NCBI RefSeq assembly: GCF_000934755.1
Contig: NZ_KN882178.1
Span: forward strand, 34,818-98,817
Length of the DNA: 64,000 nucleotides
Direction: 5' to 3'
DNA from: Desulfonatronovibrio magnus
GTDB taxonomy: Bacteria; Desulfobacterota; Desulfovibrionia; Desulfovibrionales; Desulfonatronovibrionaceae
In this document: in pieces, positions 35,202-43,084 of the stretch
Layout of the letters: each line of letters starts with the position of its first letter
Numbering within the stretch: the first letter of the stretch is position 1
The notes under the pieces: model-generated
The model's database searches: none
What the model was told of the DNA's origin: nothing
The model's input: only the letters and a program-made list of their open reading frames with translations
Translations under genes and position numbers: made by a program

Positions 35202-37592
35202 TCAACCGTATGCTCTGGCCTTGGCCCTGGCGGCCTGATCATGCTTATCCTGGGCCTTGAGGGTTTCAGCAAGGTCCAGCCAGAAATTAGATACATCGGG
35301 TCTTAAGACAACACTCTGTCTTGTCAGGGATTCAGCAATTTGAGGATCGTCTCCGCTTTCTAAGTAGATTCTGGCCATAAGGTTCAGAGAAAAAGCATCT
35401 CTTGGATTGTTGATCAGAGCCTGATGCAATAATTCTCTTGCCTTTTCCTTGTCTTCCTTTTTCCAGGCCAGCCTTGCCAGATGTCTTGGGGCCAGGGGTT
35501 CGCCTTCAGGGGTGTTTCTGGCCTTGTTATAGAACTCGTCCGCTACATCCAGCTGACCAGAGTTTTCAGCAATCTGGCCAAGCCTGAACAGGCTGAAAGC
35601 GTGCTCGTCATCAATTAGCAGACATTTTTCAAAGGCTGCTTGCGCTTCTTTTATATCCATCTGCTTAAGACACACACATGCGAAATTATAAATTGCCATG
35701 AGATTGGAGTCGTCAAGCGCTGTTATCTCCAAAAAGTGTTTTCTGGCCAGATCCATTTTACCCAGCCTTGCATAGCATATTGCAAGGGAGTTGCGGGCCA
35801 GAATATTGGATTCGTCGGCATTCAGGGCCAGTTTATACTCTTCCATGGCTGCGAAATTATCGCCCTGGGTGAATAACTGGTCTGCACTGACTGTGAGGGT
35901 AAGGCTGTTAAAAACTGCAATATGGGGAAACTGGGTCAATGCGGCGTGGGCCAGGGCTTTGCGGCAGTTTTCCAGTGTATCCATTTTAGAATAGCTTAAG
36001 CAGGGAAAAAAAGAAATACCTGCTTGCAGTGTAATTTCATGCTCATCACGCATTTTAGTGCAAAATTCTGTCAAGGCATCTTTTGCCTGGTCAGGGGTAT
36101 GACGGGACAGATAAAATATCAGGCATGTTGCACTGTACCTTCCTCCGAGCAGATCCTGGGAAAAGATACTTTTCATGGAATAGACAATGGTCTGGATGAG
36201 TTTTTCTCCTTCAATGCCATTTTCAGGTTCATTATTGTACATGTCCTGAATTTTAAGCATGAACATGGAAAACTGTTCCGCATCGTTACGTTGCCTGGTC
36301 CACAGGGAAATGAAGTTTCTATATGAATAAAGTCCGGTAAGGATATCCTTTTGAGGGTCATCGTGTCCGCTTATGCCTTCTTTTTCCAGGAGACTGTCTT
36401 TATCCTGCAGCAGACTAAGCTTGTCACCAGGCTCAATTTTCCAGGTAGGATCATTCAGGTATAGCAATTCAGCTATGGAAATTCTGTCCTGAACTTCCAA
36501 AATGGTTATTTCGCCCTTGTGGATTGGCGGGTAATGCCCCATGGATGACTTGCCCGATTCAGGCTGGACTTTGGAGTGGCCATTGAACTTCCCTGACCAG
36601 ACCATGAATTTCTGACCTTCTGCAGCATCTACATGTCTGCCCAGATTGACAACCAGTCTGTCTAAAGGGAGGTTTTCGATAACTGAGCCACCATTGGACA
36701 GCAGTTTTCCAAAGGAATAAGCCCGGTTTCTGCCATTTTCCTTAGCCATTTCCATGGCCTGAGTGGCCTTGTGAATAATTATCCTGCTCAGTTCATACGG
36801 GCTTTTTCTAAATTGAGCTCCTCTGATATCCTGAGGAAAAAAAGATGAACCTGCACTCAGGGAAATGTTTAACTTCTCTCCGGAAACATCGTATTCAAAT
36901 ATCAGTTCTCCCACCTTGCAGCGGATTGTATCTGTAAGATCAATACATTTTTTTTGAGAAGTCTGGGGCCAGAAAACTGCAAAAGTGTCATTTCCAAGTC
37001 TGGCTGAAATAGCTTGCTCGGGTATTAAGCTTGATATTTTCTTGGCAAGCTTCTGCAGAATTTTATCACCAAAGGCAAAGCCATACGTGCTGTTGATGCG
37101 TCTGAAGTAGTCAATATTAAAGATCATTACACAAAAAGAAGCACTGTGGCGGTCTGGCCCATTATCCATGGATGCTCCCGGTCCAGGGGTAATGCTGGCC
37201 AATACAGCCTGAACTTCTTTTTCCACAAGGGAGCAAAAGTAGTCATTATTGTAGAGACCGGTCAAGGAGTCATTGACGCATTGCTTGCGCAGAACAAGTT
37301 TTTCAAGAGTAATACCGGTAATGGTGGACAGATAAGGTTTGAGCACTTTTAATTCCTGGTTTTTTGTACCCTTGGCAAGGAAAATACCCAGCACATCCCC
37401 ATGCATGACAAGAGGAAGGAGGATCCTGTCTTTTTCAATGACAGGCACAGTATCGGAACCGTTCTGCATGGCTTCGGGTATTTCACGGGGAAAATACAGG
37501 CTGTAGGTTGAAAAAGTAAACAGCTGTGAAAGGGAGTTTTTTAGAGTGGATTCAAACCTGATGAGATCGCTTTTGTCGAGAACTGTTTGCAT
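35202..37592 (-). CDS. Protein with GAF-like region, two degenerate GGDEF domains and TPRs
   Basis: 796 residues, soluble. Residues ~1-100 form a GAF-like region. A GGDEF domain starts at DSLTGLYNNDYF (~108), but its active-site motif reads LGNDTF instead of GGDEF, so cyclase activity is doubtful. A spacer of ~100 residues follows. A second unit starts at DILTGLYSYRNF (~418), and its motif (GGRYSATCLIF) is even further diverged. From ~590 to the end are about six TPRs (MEEYKLALNADESNILARN, AQAAFEKCLLIDDEHAFSLF, ARELLHQALINNPRDAFSLN). It probably acts as a c-di-GMP- or nucleotide-sensing scaffold rather than an enzyme (inference). Confidence 0.82.
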   Translation of the reverse strand: MQTVLDKSDLIRFESTLKNSLSQLFTFSTYSLYFPREIPEAMQNGSDTVPVIEKDRILLPLVMHGDVLGIFLAKGTKNQELKVLKPYLSTITGITLEKLVLRKQCVNDSLTGLYNNDYFCSLVEKEVQAVLASITPGPGASMDNGPDRHSASFCVMIFNIDYFRRINSTYGFAFGDKILQKLAKKISSLIPEQAISARLGNDTFAVFWPQTSQKKCIDLTDTIRCKVGELIFEYDVSGEKLNISLSAGSSFFPQDIRGAQFRKSPYELSRIIIHKATQAMEMAKENGRNRAYSFGKLLSNGGSVIENLPLDRLVVNLGRHVDAAEGQKFMVWSGKFNGHSKVQPESGKSSMGHYPPIHKGEITILEVQDRISIAELLYLNDPTWKIEPGDKLSLLQDKDSLLEKEGISGHDDPQKDILTGLYSYRNFISLWTRQRNDAEQFSMFMLKIQDMYNNEPENGIEGEKLIQTIVYSMKSIFSQDLLGGRYSATCLIFYLSRHTPDQAKDALTEFCTKMRDEHEITLQAGISFFPCLSYSKMDTLENCRKALAHAALTQFPHIAVFNSLTLTVSADQLFTQGDNFAAMEEYKLALNADESNILARNSLAICYARLGKMDLARKHFLEITALDDSNLMAIYNFACVCLKQMDIKEAQAAFEKCLLIDDEHAFSLFRLGQIAENSGQLDVADEFYNKARNTPEGEPLAPRHLARLAWKKEDKEKARELLHQALINNPRDAFSLNLMARIYLESGDDPQIAESLTRQSVVLRPDVSNFWLDLAETLKAQDKHDQAARAKARAYG

Positions 37593-37639
37593 AGTGATGA
37601 TAGTCTCTTTTATGTGACTGGTTTGTTGCGGAAGAATTT

Positions 37640-38085
37640 AATATTTTTTGAAAACCTCACATTCATGAGACAGGTGGGTATCTGAAGATCCAGACCCCGT
37701 AACGCATGCGAAGGTCTAAACTGTTACAGCAGTTTTAATAAATCCAACAAAAAGATGTTTTCAAAAAATGTCAAATGCTTGCTTTGCTGTTGAAAATTGG
37801 GTTATTAAGCTATATAGGTTTAGCTCATAACATGTGACTATTTTTAGCTTCATCCTCATTCCGGTTCCCGTTACATATAATAAACGGATAAGAGGGGAAT
37901 TTTCGTAACAGTTTAGCCATTTGCATGTGGCACGGCTTCCTGCCCGGAGGCATACAGCCCGGAGGGGGACTTGCTCTCCCAGCCCTTGTTTTATTAAGTC
38001 TGTGTTTTACATCAACAAAAAACAAGGGCTGGGGTGCCTGTCCCCTGCTTTCCTTAGAAAAAGGCTAAACTATTACGAATTTTCT
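37640..38085. repeat. AACAGTTTAG-type palindromic element and fragment
   Basis: 37903-38079 has terminal inverted repeats (TTCGTAACAGTTTAGCC, one mismatch) and an inner pair AGCCCTTGTTTT/AAAACAAGGGCT, and carries the CTTCCTGCCCGGAGGC motif. A fragment ending GGTCTAAACTGTTAC lies at 37711-37727. The remainder of 37593-38252 shows no gene. The short 37921-38109 frame is repeat translation. Confidence 0.7.
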
Positions 38086-38252
38086 ATGAAGTTACTGAAA
38101 ATGGTTTAACTGTTATTTATATATAAAGCCTGAATGACTGTCCAGTTTTTTGCATGGGAAGCGTTGGTCGTTCCTGAAAACTTAAAATAATAGCTGTTTA
38201 TCATAGCATTACAGCGACATGTATTCAGCAATGATAAAAATGGAGGAGAATT

Positions 38253-38762
38253 ATGGATATGCTTGATCTGATTCGCAGCAGAAGAAGTGTCAGGAAATTT
38301 ACTGACCAGTTAGTTGCGCATGAAGACATAGTCAAGGTTCTTGAGGCCGGCCGGTGGGCGCCAAGTGGTTTAAACAATCAACCCTGGCGATTTCTGGTAA
38401 TCATGCCAGATGATAAGAGGAAGGCGGAGTTGGAGAAATATACCAAGTACGCACATATTGTTAGGGGCTGTCAGGTATTGATTGCGGTGTTTTTAAGTAA
38501 AAATGCCAAGTATCATCATGAAAAGGATTGTCAGGGTGCAGGTGCCTGTGTAGAAAATATGCTCTTAGCCATTCATGCCCTGGGTCTCGGAGGTGTCTGG
38601 CTGGGAGAGATTATTAATCAGGAGCCGCAGGTGCACAAAGTATTGGGTACTGACCCGGAAGAGCTTGAATTAATGGCGGTTGTGGCCTTGGGTCATCCTG
38701 CTGCTCCGGGATCCTCCAGGAGAAAAGAGTTGTCTGAACTGATGATTGAGCCCCTTGTATGA
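38253..38762 (+). CDS. Nitroreductase family flavoprotein
   Basis: 169 residues, an FMN-dependent NAD(P)H oxidoreductase of the short nitroreductase type. The FMN phosphate site is IRSRRSVRKFT (~6-16). LEAGRWAPSGLNNQPWRFLV (~31-50) and the C-terminal GLGGVWLGEI (~109-118) complete the pattern. GGAGGAG precedes the ATG by five bases. The physiological acceptor is not known. The following genes encode a metallo-hydrolase and a glycosyltransferase, with no obvious shared pathway. Confidence 0.9.
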   Translation: MDMLDLIRSRRSVRKFTDQLVAHEDIVKVLEAGRWAPSGLNNQPWRFLVIMPDDKRKAELEKYTKYAHIVRGCQVLIAVFLSKNAKYHHEKDCQGAGACVENMLLAIHALGLGGVWLGEIINQEPQVHKVLGTDPEELELMAVVALGHPAAPGSSRRKELSELMIEPLV

Positions 38763-38860
38763 TGAGGATCTCACCCTGGATGAACTTAGTCAAGCCGACA
38801 TATAACTGGATATCCCCATTTAGAATGATATGTAAAAAAATAGGAATTTAAGGAATATTT

Positions 38861-39493
38861 ATGATTGAGATTAGAAAATTTTGTTTAGGAGCTTTGGAAA
38901 CAAACTGTTACCTGCTGCATAATAAAGCTGAAGCCATTGCCATAGATCCCGGGGGGGATCCCTTGTCTCTTGTTGCCTACTTGCATGAGAATGGATTAAA
39001 GCTTGTGCATATTCTTAACACTCATCTGCATTTTGATCATATTCAAGGCAATGCTGCCCTGGTTTCTGAGACAAATGCTCCAGTCTCTGCGCCTGAAAAA
39101 GACAGATATCTCCTTGATACAGAAGTTGGGGGAGGAGGTTTTATGGGCTTCCCCAAAACACCGTCATTTTCTTTTCAGGATCTGCAGGAGGGTGATAAAG
39201 AATTTCTCGGCGTGAATTGCCGTATTTTGTGGACTCCAGGGCATACACCTGGCAGTGTGTCTTTTTATTTTCCTGATGTAGACGCGGTATTTGTTGGTGA
39301 TCTGATTTTTTACAGGTCTGTGGGGAGAACTGATTTTCCTGGTGGTAATGCCCAGACCCTGAAGGAATCAGCCAGTAACAAAATATTCACTTTGCCCGAC
39401 AATACAGTAATTTATTCCGGACACGGTCCTGAAAGCAGGGTGCTGGATGAAAAGCTGCATAACCCGTTTTTTCATGAATCAAAAATTATCTGA
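38861..39493 (+). CDS. Metallo-beta-lactamase fold hydrolase (glyoxalase II-like)
   Basis: 210 residues. The metal motif is NTHLHFDHIQGN (~50-61, HxHxDH). The second metal histidine is in WTPGHTPGSVSFYF (~125-138), the bridging Asp in VFVGDLIFYRSVGRTD (~146-161), and the last His in VIYSGHGPES (~188-197). This is the YcbL/Gloxalase-II-like subgroup that often hydrolyses small thioesters. The start follows AAGGAAT. It overlaps the next gene by about 20 bases, which argues for co-transcription. Confidence 0.9.
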   Translation: MIEIRKFCLGALETNCYLLHNKAEAIAIDPGGDPLSLVAYLHENGLKLVHILNTHLHFDHIQGNAALVSETNAPVSAPEKDRYLLDTEVGGGGFMGFPKTPSFSFQDLQEGDKEFLGVNCRILWTPGHTPGSVSFYFPDVDAVFVGDLIFYRSVGRTDFPGGNAQTLKESASNKIFTLPDNTVIYSGHGPESRVLDEKLHNPFFHESKII

Positions 39494-40541
39494 CATACGG
39501 GTTCAGCAGCATACTATTTTCATTAATCAGGGCGGTACAGCCAAGATTGCCGAACTGATCAATCAGGGACTGGTACAAAAAGGCTGGGACAGTCGTCTTC
39601 AAGGTGAAATAGATGCCAGGATCGGCGCAAAAACAGGTCCGACTTTTACAGATTCGGACCTTCTCCACATTCATTCGACCTTGAGCTGGGCTGCAACCCT
39701 TGAGAAATGTCATAAAAATAATATCAGGCCGTACATTACCCTGCATGATGTCACCCTTTTAACGGGTGGATGTACTTATCCCCTGGAATGTACAAAATGG
39801 AAACATGGCTGTCCGGAGTGTCACAGAGGCTACCATGGTTCCAGCAGAACATGTGAGGATATTCGCCATTTAGTGGCAACTATTAATCCAGTATTGATCA
39901 GTCCTTCAGAATGGCTGGGAAAGATGGCCCGGCAGGCCTTTCCAGGGCAGACTGTTCATATTGTTCCCAATGGCGTTAAACCGGATGTTACAGAAGAGCA
40001 GGCCATGAATGTTCTGCATAACTTTTGTGGACGAATTGTTCTTTTTGTGGCGCATGGCGGTACTGACGCCGGTTATAAAAGTGGTGACAAGTGGTTGAGC
40101 ATCTGGAGCAGGATTAAGAAGAAAGTGCCAGAAGCCAGAGCTCTTTTTATCGGCAACCGGCAAGCCAATAAGTCCGGAGATGTTTTAGAACTTCCCTACC
40201 TGCCCAATGAAGCTGTTCGTGGCATAATGCAGCAGGCAGATGTTCTGGTTTATCCATCTATGGCTGACAACCATCCCCTTGTGGTGCTGGAAGCAATGAT
40301 GAGCAAGTTGCCGGTAGTGGCATTTGCTGTGGGTGGCATTAGCGAACAGATCAGGCATGATCAGACTGGGATTCTTGTCAGGCCGGGAGACTATGAGGAA
40401 TTAGCAAGTCAGGCTGCAAAACTGCTCAAGCATCCTGCTCAGGCAAAGGCCATGGCTCGCAGGGCAAGACAGGTTGCTCTTGACAATTTTAATGTATCAA
40501 GAATGGTTGAAGATTATACAAAGATATATGAGCAGGCTTGA
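39474..40541 (+). CDS. Group 4 glycosyltransferase
   Basis: About 355 residues from the ATG at 39474, inside the end of the hydrolase gene. N-terminal GT-B half: INQGGTAKIAELINQGLVQK, then ITLHDVTLLTGGCTYPLECT with a cysteine cluster (GGC...EC..W..GCPEC) typical of a GT4 subgroup. The C-terminal nucleotide-sugar half includes ADVLVYPSMADNHPLVVLEA (E-x7-E region) and GGISEQIRHDQTG. It probably acts in surface-polysaccharide synthesis. No other polysaccharide genes are adjacent, so the substrate is unknown. Confidence 0.88.
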   Translation: MNQKLSDIRVQQHTIFINQGGTAKIAELINQGLVQKGWDSRLQGEIDARIGAKTGPTFTDSDLLHIHSTLSWAATLEKCHKNNIRPYITLHDVTLLTGGCTYPLECTKWKHGCPECHRGYHGSSRTCEDIRHLVATINPVLISPSEWLGKMARQAFPGQTVHIVPNGVKPDVTEEQAMNVLHNFCGRIVLFVAHGGTDAGYKSGDKWLSIWSRIKKKVPEARALFIGNRQANKSGDVLELPYLPNEAVRGIMQQADVLVYPSMADNHPLVVLEAMMSKLPVVAFAVGGISEQIRHDQTGILVRPGDYEELASQAAKLLKHPAQAKAMARRARQVALDNFNVSRMVEDYTKIYEQA

Positions 40542-40589
40542 GATTATTTTTTTATATTTTAACTAAAAATGACCCTCAATGGAGAAGAA

Positions 40590-40832
40590 ATGAACAAAGA
40601 AGCAGTATGGCTTGATCTGCGCAGCAAATGTTGAGGTTTGGGGCTGGAGGTAGGTTGGCACCTCCGTTTTTCCAAAGGTGACAATATCAAAATTCTGGCT
40701 TTGAAGGATGCCCGGCAACAATTAGAAAATGTTTTGCATATTCATCCAGAATGGAAACTAAGTATTATTGAAAAAAACGATCACCTTGAGGCTGATTTTG
40801 TTCGCAGGAAGAATATCTATGTCAAAGACTGA
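40590..40832 (+). CDS. Candidate TusA/SirA-like selenoprotein with in-frame UGA
   Basis: Read through the UGA at 40632-40634 this gives 80 residues. It starts MNKEAVWLDLRSKC, then Sec at position 15, then GLGLEVGWHLRF and a normal-looking tail. The start has GGAG five bases before the ATG, which the truncated frame beginning at 40638 lacks. The layout matches the TusA/SirA fold: LDLR then Cys where TusA has LDxRGLxCPxP, a KGD turn 16 residues later, and ARQQLENVLHIHPEWKL where TusA has its second helix. Sec replaces the Pro after the Cys, giving Cys-Sec. The expected SECIS hairpin follows. The stop overlaps a flavoprotein gene, so a selenosulfide redox partnership is conceivable. The alternative is an ordinary gene broken by a stop. 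Confidence 0.72.
40632..40665 (+). promoter_or_regulatory. UGA codon with candidate bacterial SECIS hairpin
   Basis: Eleven bases after the UGA a perfect 6-bp stem forms, GGAGGT (40646-40651) with ACCTCC (40660-40665), enclosing the 8-base loop AGGTTGGC. In E. coli fdhF the upper stem also starts 11 bases after the UGA and its loop has GGU, both reproduced here. A SelB-binding role is inferred. Confidence 0.65.
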
Positions 40833-41403
40833 TGTCCTTGTTCTTGGCTGCAGCCCTAGAAAAGATGGCAATAGCGATTATGCAGCCCGAATCCTGCATA
40901 AGCTGGCTGAAGACCTGGAACTGGAATCAGAGCTGTTGTTTTTGCGTGACTACAAGGTTCGTCCATGTATCGGCTGTCACCAATGTGCCCTTAGACAGGA
41001 TTTTGCCTGTATTCTGGATTCCTCTGATGACTGCAGAACAGTTTTGCGCAAAATTGATCATGCCGGTTTGTTATGTTTATGTTCCCCCATATTCTTTTAT
41101 CATCTCCCGGCCGGGTTTAAAGCGCTTATAGACCGCTCCCAGAGTTATTACGAGCGGTGGATGAAAACAAAATCATCAAGGTTTGACAGAAAAGCTTTGT
41201 GTGTGCTGCTGGCCGGACGTAAAAAAGGGGATCTGCTTTTTTCAGGGAGTCTGCTGACACTCAAGTATTTTCTCGAGCCTTTTTACTATGAGGTTTATGA
41301 TCTTTGTCTGCGTGGAATTGACTTGAAGGACGACCTTGTCAGGGATGAGGCGGGTCGGACACAAATCAGCCGTTTTGCCGGGCAGTATATGGAAGGGGGA
41401 TAA
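40819..41403 (+). CDS. Iron-sulfur flavoprotein-like NAD(P)H:FMN reductase
   Basis: About 194 residues from ATG 40819 (AGGAAG upstream, overlapping the previous frame by 14 bases). Flavodoxin-like fold: phosphate loop GCSPRKDGNSDYAARIL (~9-25), and FMN contacts in LCSPIFFYHLPAGFKALIDR (~85-104). A cysteine cluster C-x2-C-x2-C-x7-C in PCIGCHQCALRQDFAC (~50-65) fits the compact [4Fe-4S] motif of iron-sulfur flavoproteins. It would transfer electrons between NAD(P)H or ferredoxin and an acceptor. The TusA-like candidate selenoprotein is the natural candidate partner. Confidence 0.85.
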   Translation: MSKTDVLVLGCSPRKDGNSDYAARILHKLAEDLELESELLFLRDYKVRPCIGCHQCALRQDFACILDSSDDCRTVLRKIDHAGLLCLCSPIFFYHLPAGFKALIDRSQSYYERWMKTKSSRFDRKALCVLLAGRKKGDLLFSGSLLTLKYFLEPFYYEVYDLCLRGIDLKDDLVRDEAGRTQISRFAGQYMEGG

Positions 41404-41448
41404 TACCAGGTAATATACTGTATTCCTTTGAAATTTCGTATTACACCA

Positions 41449-42174
41449 ATGTTTAATTTTCATAAAATTTTCAAGTTTTCAGAAGCTCTTGTTGGGCGAA
41501 GATGTGCTATTTGTTCTGTAGTACTTGAGGAGTTTGGTCCAGGAATAATTTTATGCGATGGCTGCCAGAATAATCTTGCTCAGAGACTTGGTGGTTTTTG
41601 TGCCATGTGCGGGAATGTTTATGCTTTGGAAGATGATGCCACCTACCTGTGTACAAGGTGCAGAACATCTCCATTTTCATGGTCTGCCCTTTCTTTTTAT
41701 TCTGTGTATCAGGGACTGCTCAAGGATATCATACTCAGATATAAATTCAGCGCTGACCTTGGTCTGGGGCAGGTATTGGGCAACCTTCTATCCGCAGCTG
41801 CGGCCCGACATCCTTATGAATTCATGGATTTGATCATACCTGTACCTCTGCATGATCTGAGGCTGAAACACAGAGGGTTTAACCAGAGTTTTGAACTTTG
41901 CCGAATTCTTGGAAAAAAAATCAACCTGCCGGTGTGCAGGCAGGCTTTAATAAAAATCAGGCATACACCTGCTCAAAGCCTTATGAGCAGGAAAGAGCGT
42001 CTGGAAAACATTAAGAATGTTTTCCATGCCTGCCCGGATACAATTAAAGAAAAAAAAATCCTTCTGGTGGACGATATTATGACTACTGGATCAACACTGG
42101 AGGAATGCAGCAAAACCTTGTTAGGGTCAGGAGCAGCTGAAGTCAGAGTAGTTGTTCTGGCCAGAGCGGTCTGA
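41449..42174 (+). CDS. comF: ComF family phosphoribosyltransferase-like protein
   Basis: About 241 residues. The N-terminal zinc cysteines are CAIC (~21-24), CDGC (~40-43), CAMC (~54-57) and CTRC (~71-74). The PRTase domain includes LIIPVPLHDLRLKHRGFNQS and the PRPP loop ILLVDDIMTTGSTLEEC (~213-229). ComF takes part in DNA uptake and processing in competent species, and homologues are widespread in non-competent ones. The start is uncertain: ATG 41449 lacks a clear ribosome-binding site and TTG 41428 is in frame. No other competence genes are nearby. Confidence 0.85.
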   Translation: MFNFHKIFKFSEALVGRRCAICSVVLEEFGPGIILCDGCQNNLAQRLGGFCAMCGNVYALEDDATYLCTRCRTSPFSWSALSFYSVYQGLLKDIILRYKFSADLGLGQVLGNLLSAAAARHPYEFMDLIIPVPLHDLRLKHRGFNQSFELCRILGKKINLPVCRQALIKIRHTPAQSLMSRKERLENIKNVFHACPDTIKEKKILLVDDIMTTGSTLEECSKTLLGSGAAEVRVVVLARAV

Positions 42175-42177
42175 AGC

Positions 42178-42305
42178 GGGCTGCGCGTTATCAGTTATTT
42201 GTTATTTGTTATCAGGGTAAGGCAGTGAATTCAGCCTTTTGTTTTTCAACAATTAACTGATAACAATTTCCTGTTTTTTCTACAGGCCTGAAACGGTAAG
42301 TGCTA
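42178..42305. repeat. Composite repeat, third copy
   Basis: GCGGGCTGCGC start, 7-base units GTTATCA/GTTATTT (42188-42215), the conserved block CAGGGTAAGGCAGTGAATTC, CAACAATTAACTGATAACAA, and a right end TTTTTTCTACAGGCCTGAAA with a GTAAGTGCTAAG box. It matches 4830-5012 and, inverted, 15462-15610. Confidence 0.8.
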
Positions 42306-42341
42306 AGCACCAAGTTTCAGGAAATTTTGCAAGGTTTGTTC

Positions 42342-42371
42342 TTGACGAAAGTCCATGATGAAGTGTATGCA
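42342..42371 (+). promoter_or_regulatory. Candidate promoter for rplU-rpmA
   Basis: TTGACG (42342-42347), an 18-base spacer and TATGCA (42366-42371), about 30 bases before the L21 start codon. The -10 is weak. It is proposed because it lies in the unique sequence between a repeat and the gene. Confidence 0.35.
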
Positions 42372-42400
42372 TCTTCTTTTGCATTTTGGGAGGTAAAAAA

Positions 42401-42712
42401 ATGTTTGCAATTATAGAAAGCGGTGGGAAACAATTTCGAGTCAGGGAAGGACAGCAGCTCAAGGTAGCCAAAATGGCTGATGAAGCTGGATCTGAAGTAA
42501 TAATTGACAGAATTCTGGCAGCGGGCGATCAGACTGAGGTCAAGTTTGGTCAGCCGTTTATTGAGGGTGCGAAAGTTGTTTGTGACGTTCTAAGTCATGA
42601 AAGAGACAAGAAAATCATAGTCTTCAAGAAGAAAAGACGCAAAGGTTACAGCAAAAAACAGGGACATCGTCAGGACTTTACCAGGTTGTGGGTAAAGACC
42701 ATTGAGGCATAG
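42401..42712 (+). CDS. rplU: 50S ribosomal protein L21
   Basis: About 103 residues, the normal L21 length. It begins MFAIIESGGKQFRVREGQ and ends with the RNA-binding block KKRRKGYSKKQGHRQ. The start at ATG 42401 follows GGGAGG with good spacing. The in-frame ATG at 42386 precedes the Shine-Dalgarno and was rejected. First gene of the classic rplU-rpmA-obg order. Confidence 0.97.
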   Translation: MFAIIESGGKQFRVREGQQLKVAKMADEAGSEVIIDRILAAGDQTEVKFGQPFIEGAKVVCDVLSHERDKKIIVFKKKRRKGYSKKQGHRQDFTRLWVKTIEA

Positions 42713-42731
42713 TCCGGGGAGGTTTTAAGTT

Positions 42732-42998
42732 ATGGCTCATAAAAAAGCTGGTGGTAGTTCCAGAAATGGAAGAGACAGTCAAGGGCAGAGAAGAGGCGTT
42801 AAGAAATACGGTGGTCAGTCTGTAAGAGCTGGAAATATCTTGATCAGACAGCTTGGCACTAAGGTTCATCCAGGAGAGAATGTGGGCATGGGTAAGGATT
42901 ATACATTGTTTGCCCTCATTGATGGACATGTCAAATATGAAAAGTATACCCGCAAGAAACGGATTAAAACCAGGGTCAGTATAATTCCTGCTGCTTAG
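42732..42998 (+). CDS. rpmA: 50S ribosomal protein L27
   Basis: 88 residues, standard. It begins [20 protein letters not shown], the unprocessed (non-Firmicute) N-terminus. The conserved core is [27 protein letters not shown] precedes the ATG. It is followed by a strong terminator. Confidence 0.97.
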   Translation: MAHKKAGGSSRNGRDSQGQRRGVKKYGGQSVRAGNILIRQLGTKVHPGENVGMGKDYTLFALIDGHVKYEKYTRKKRIKTRVSIIPAA

Positions 42999-43027
42999 CC
43001 GTTTTTTATATTTTTTATAATTCTTTA

Positions 43028-43063
43028 AATAGCCGCCTGGTCAGCCAGGCGGCTATTTTTTTT
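43028..43063 (+). terminator. Rho-independent terminator after rpmA
   Basis: Stem AATAGCCGCCTGG / CCAGGCGGCTATT (13 bp) with a four-base loop TCAG and a following T-run. It separates the ribosomal protein transcript from obg, so obg either has its own promoter or depends on read-through. Confidence 0.93.
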
Positions 43064-43084
43064 AGCAAAGGGTTAGAGTGCAGT

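Noticed and set aside
40638-40832. Conventional 64-residue gene starting after the UGA
   Set aside because: It has no Shine-Dalgarno and would lack the LDLR-Cys start of the TusA-like fold; read-through from 40590 explains the locus better.
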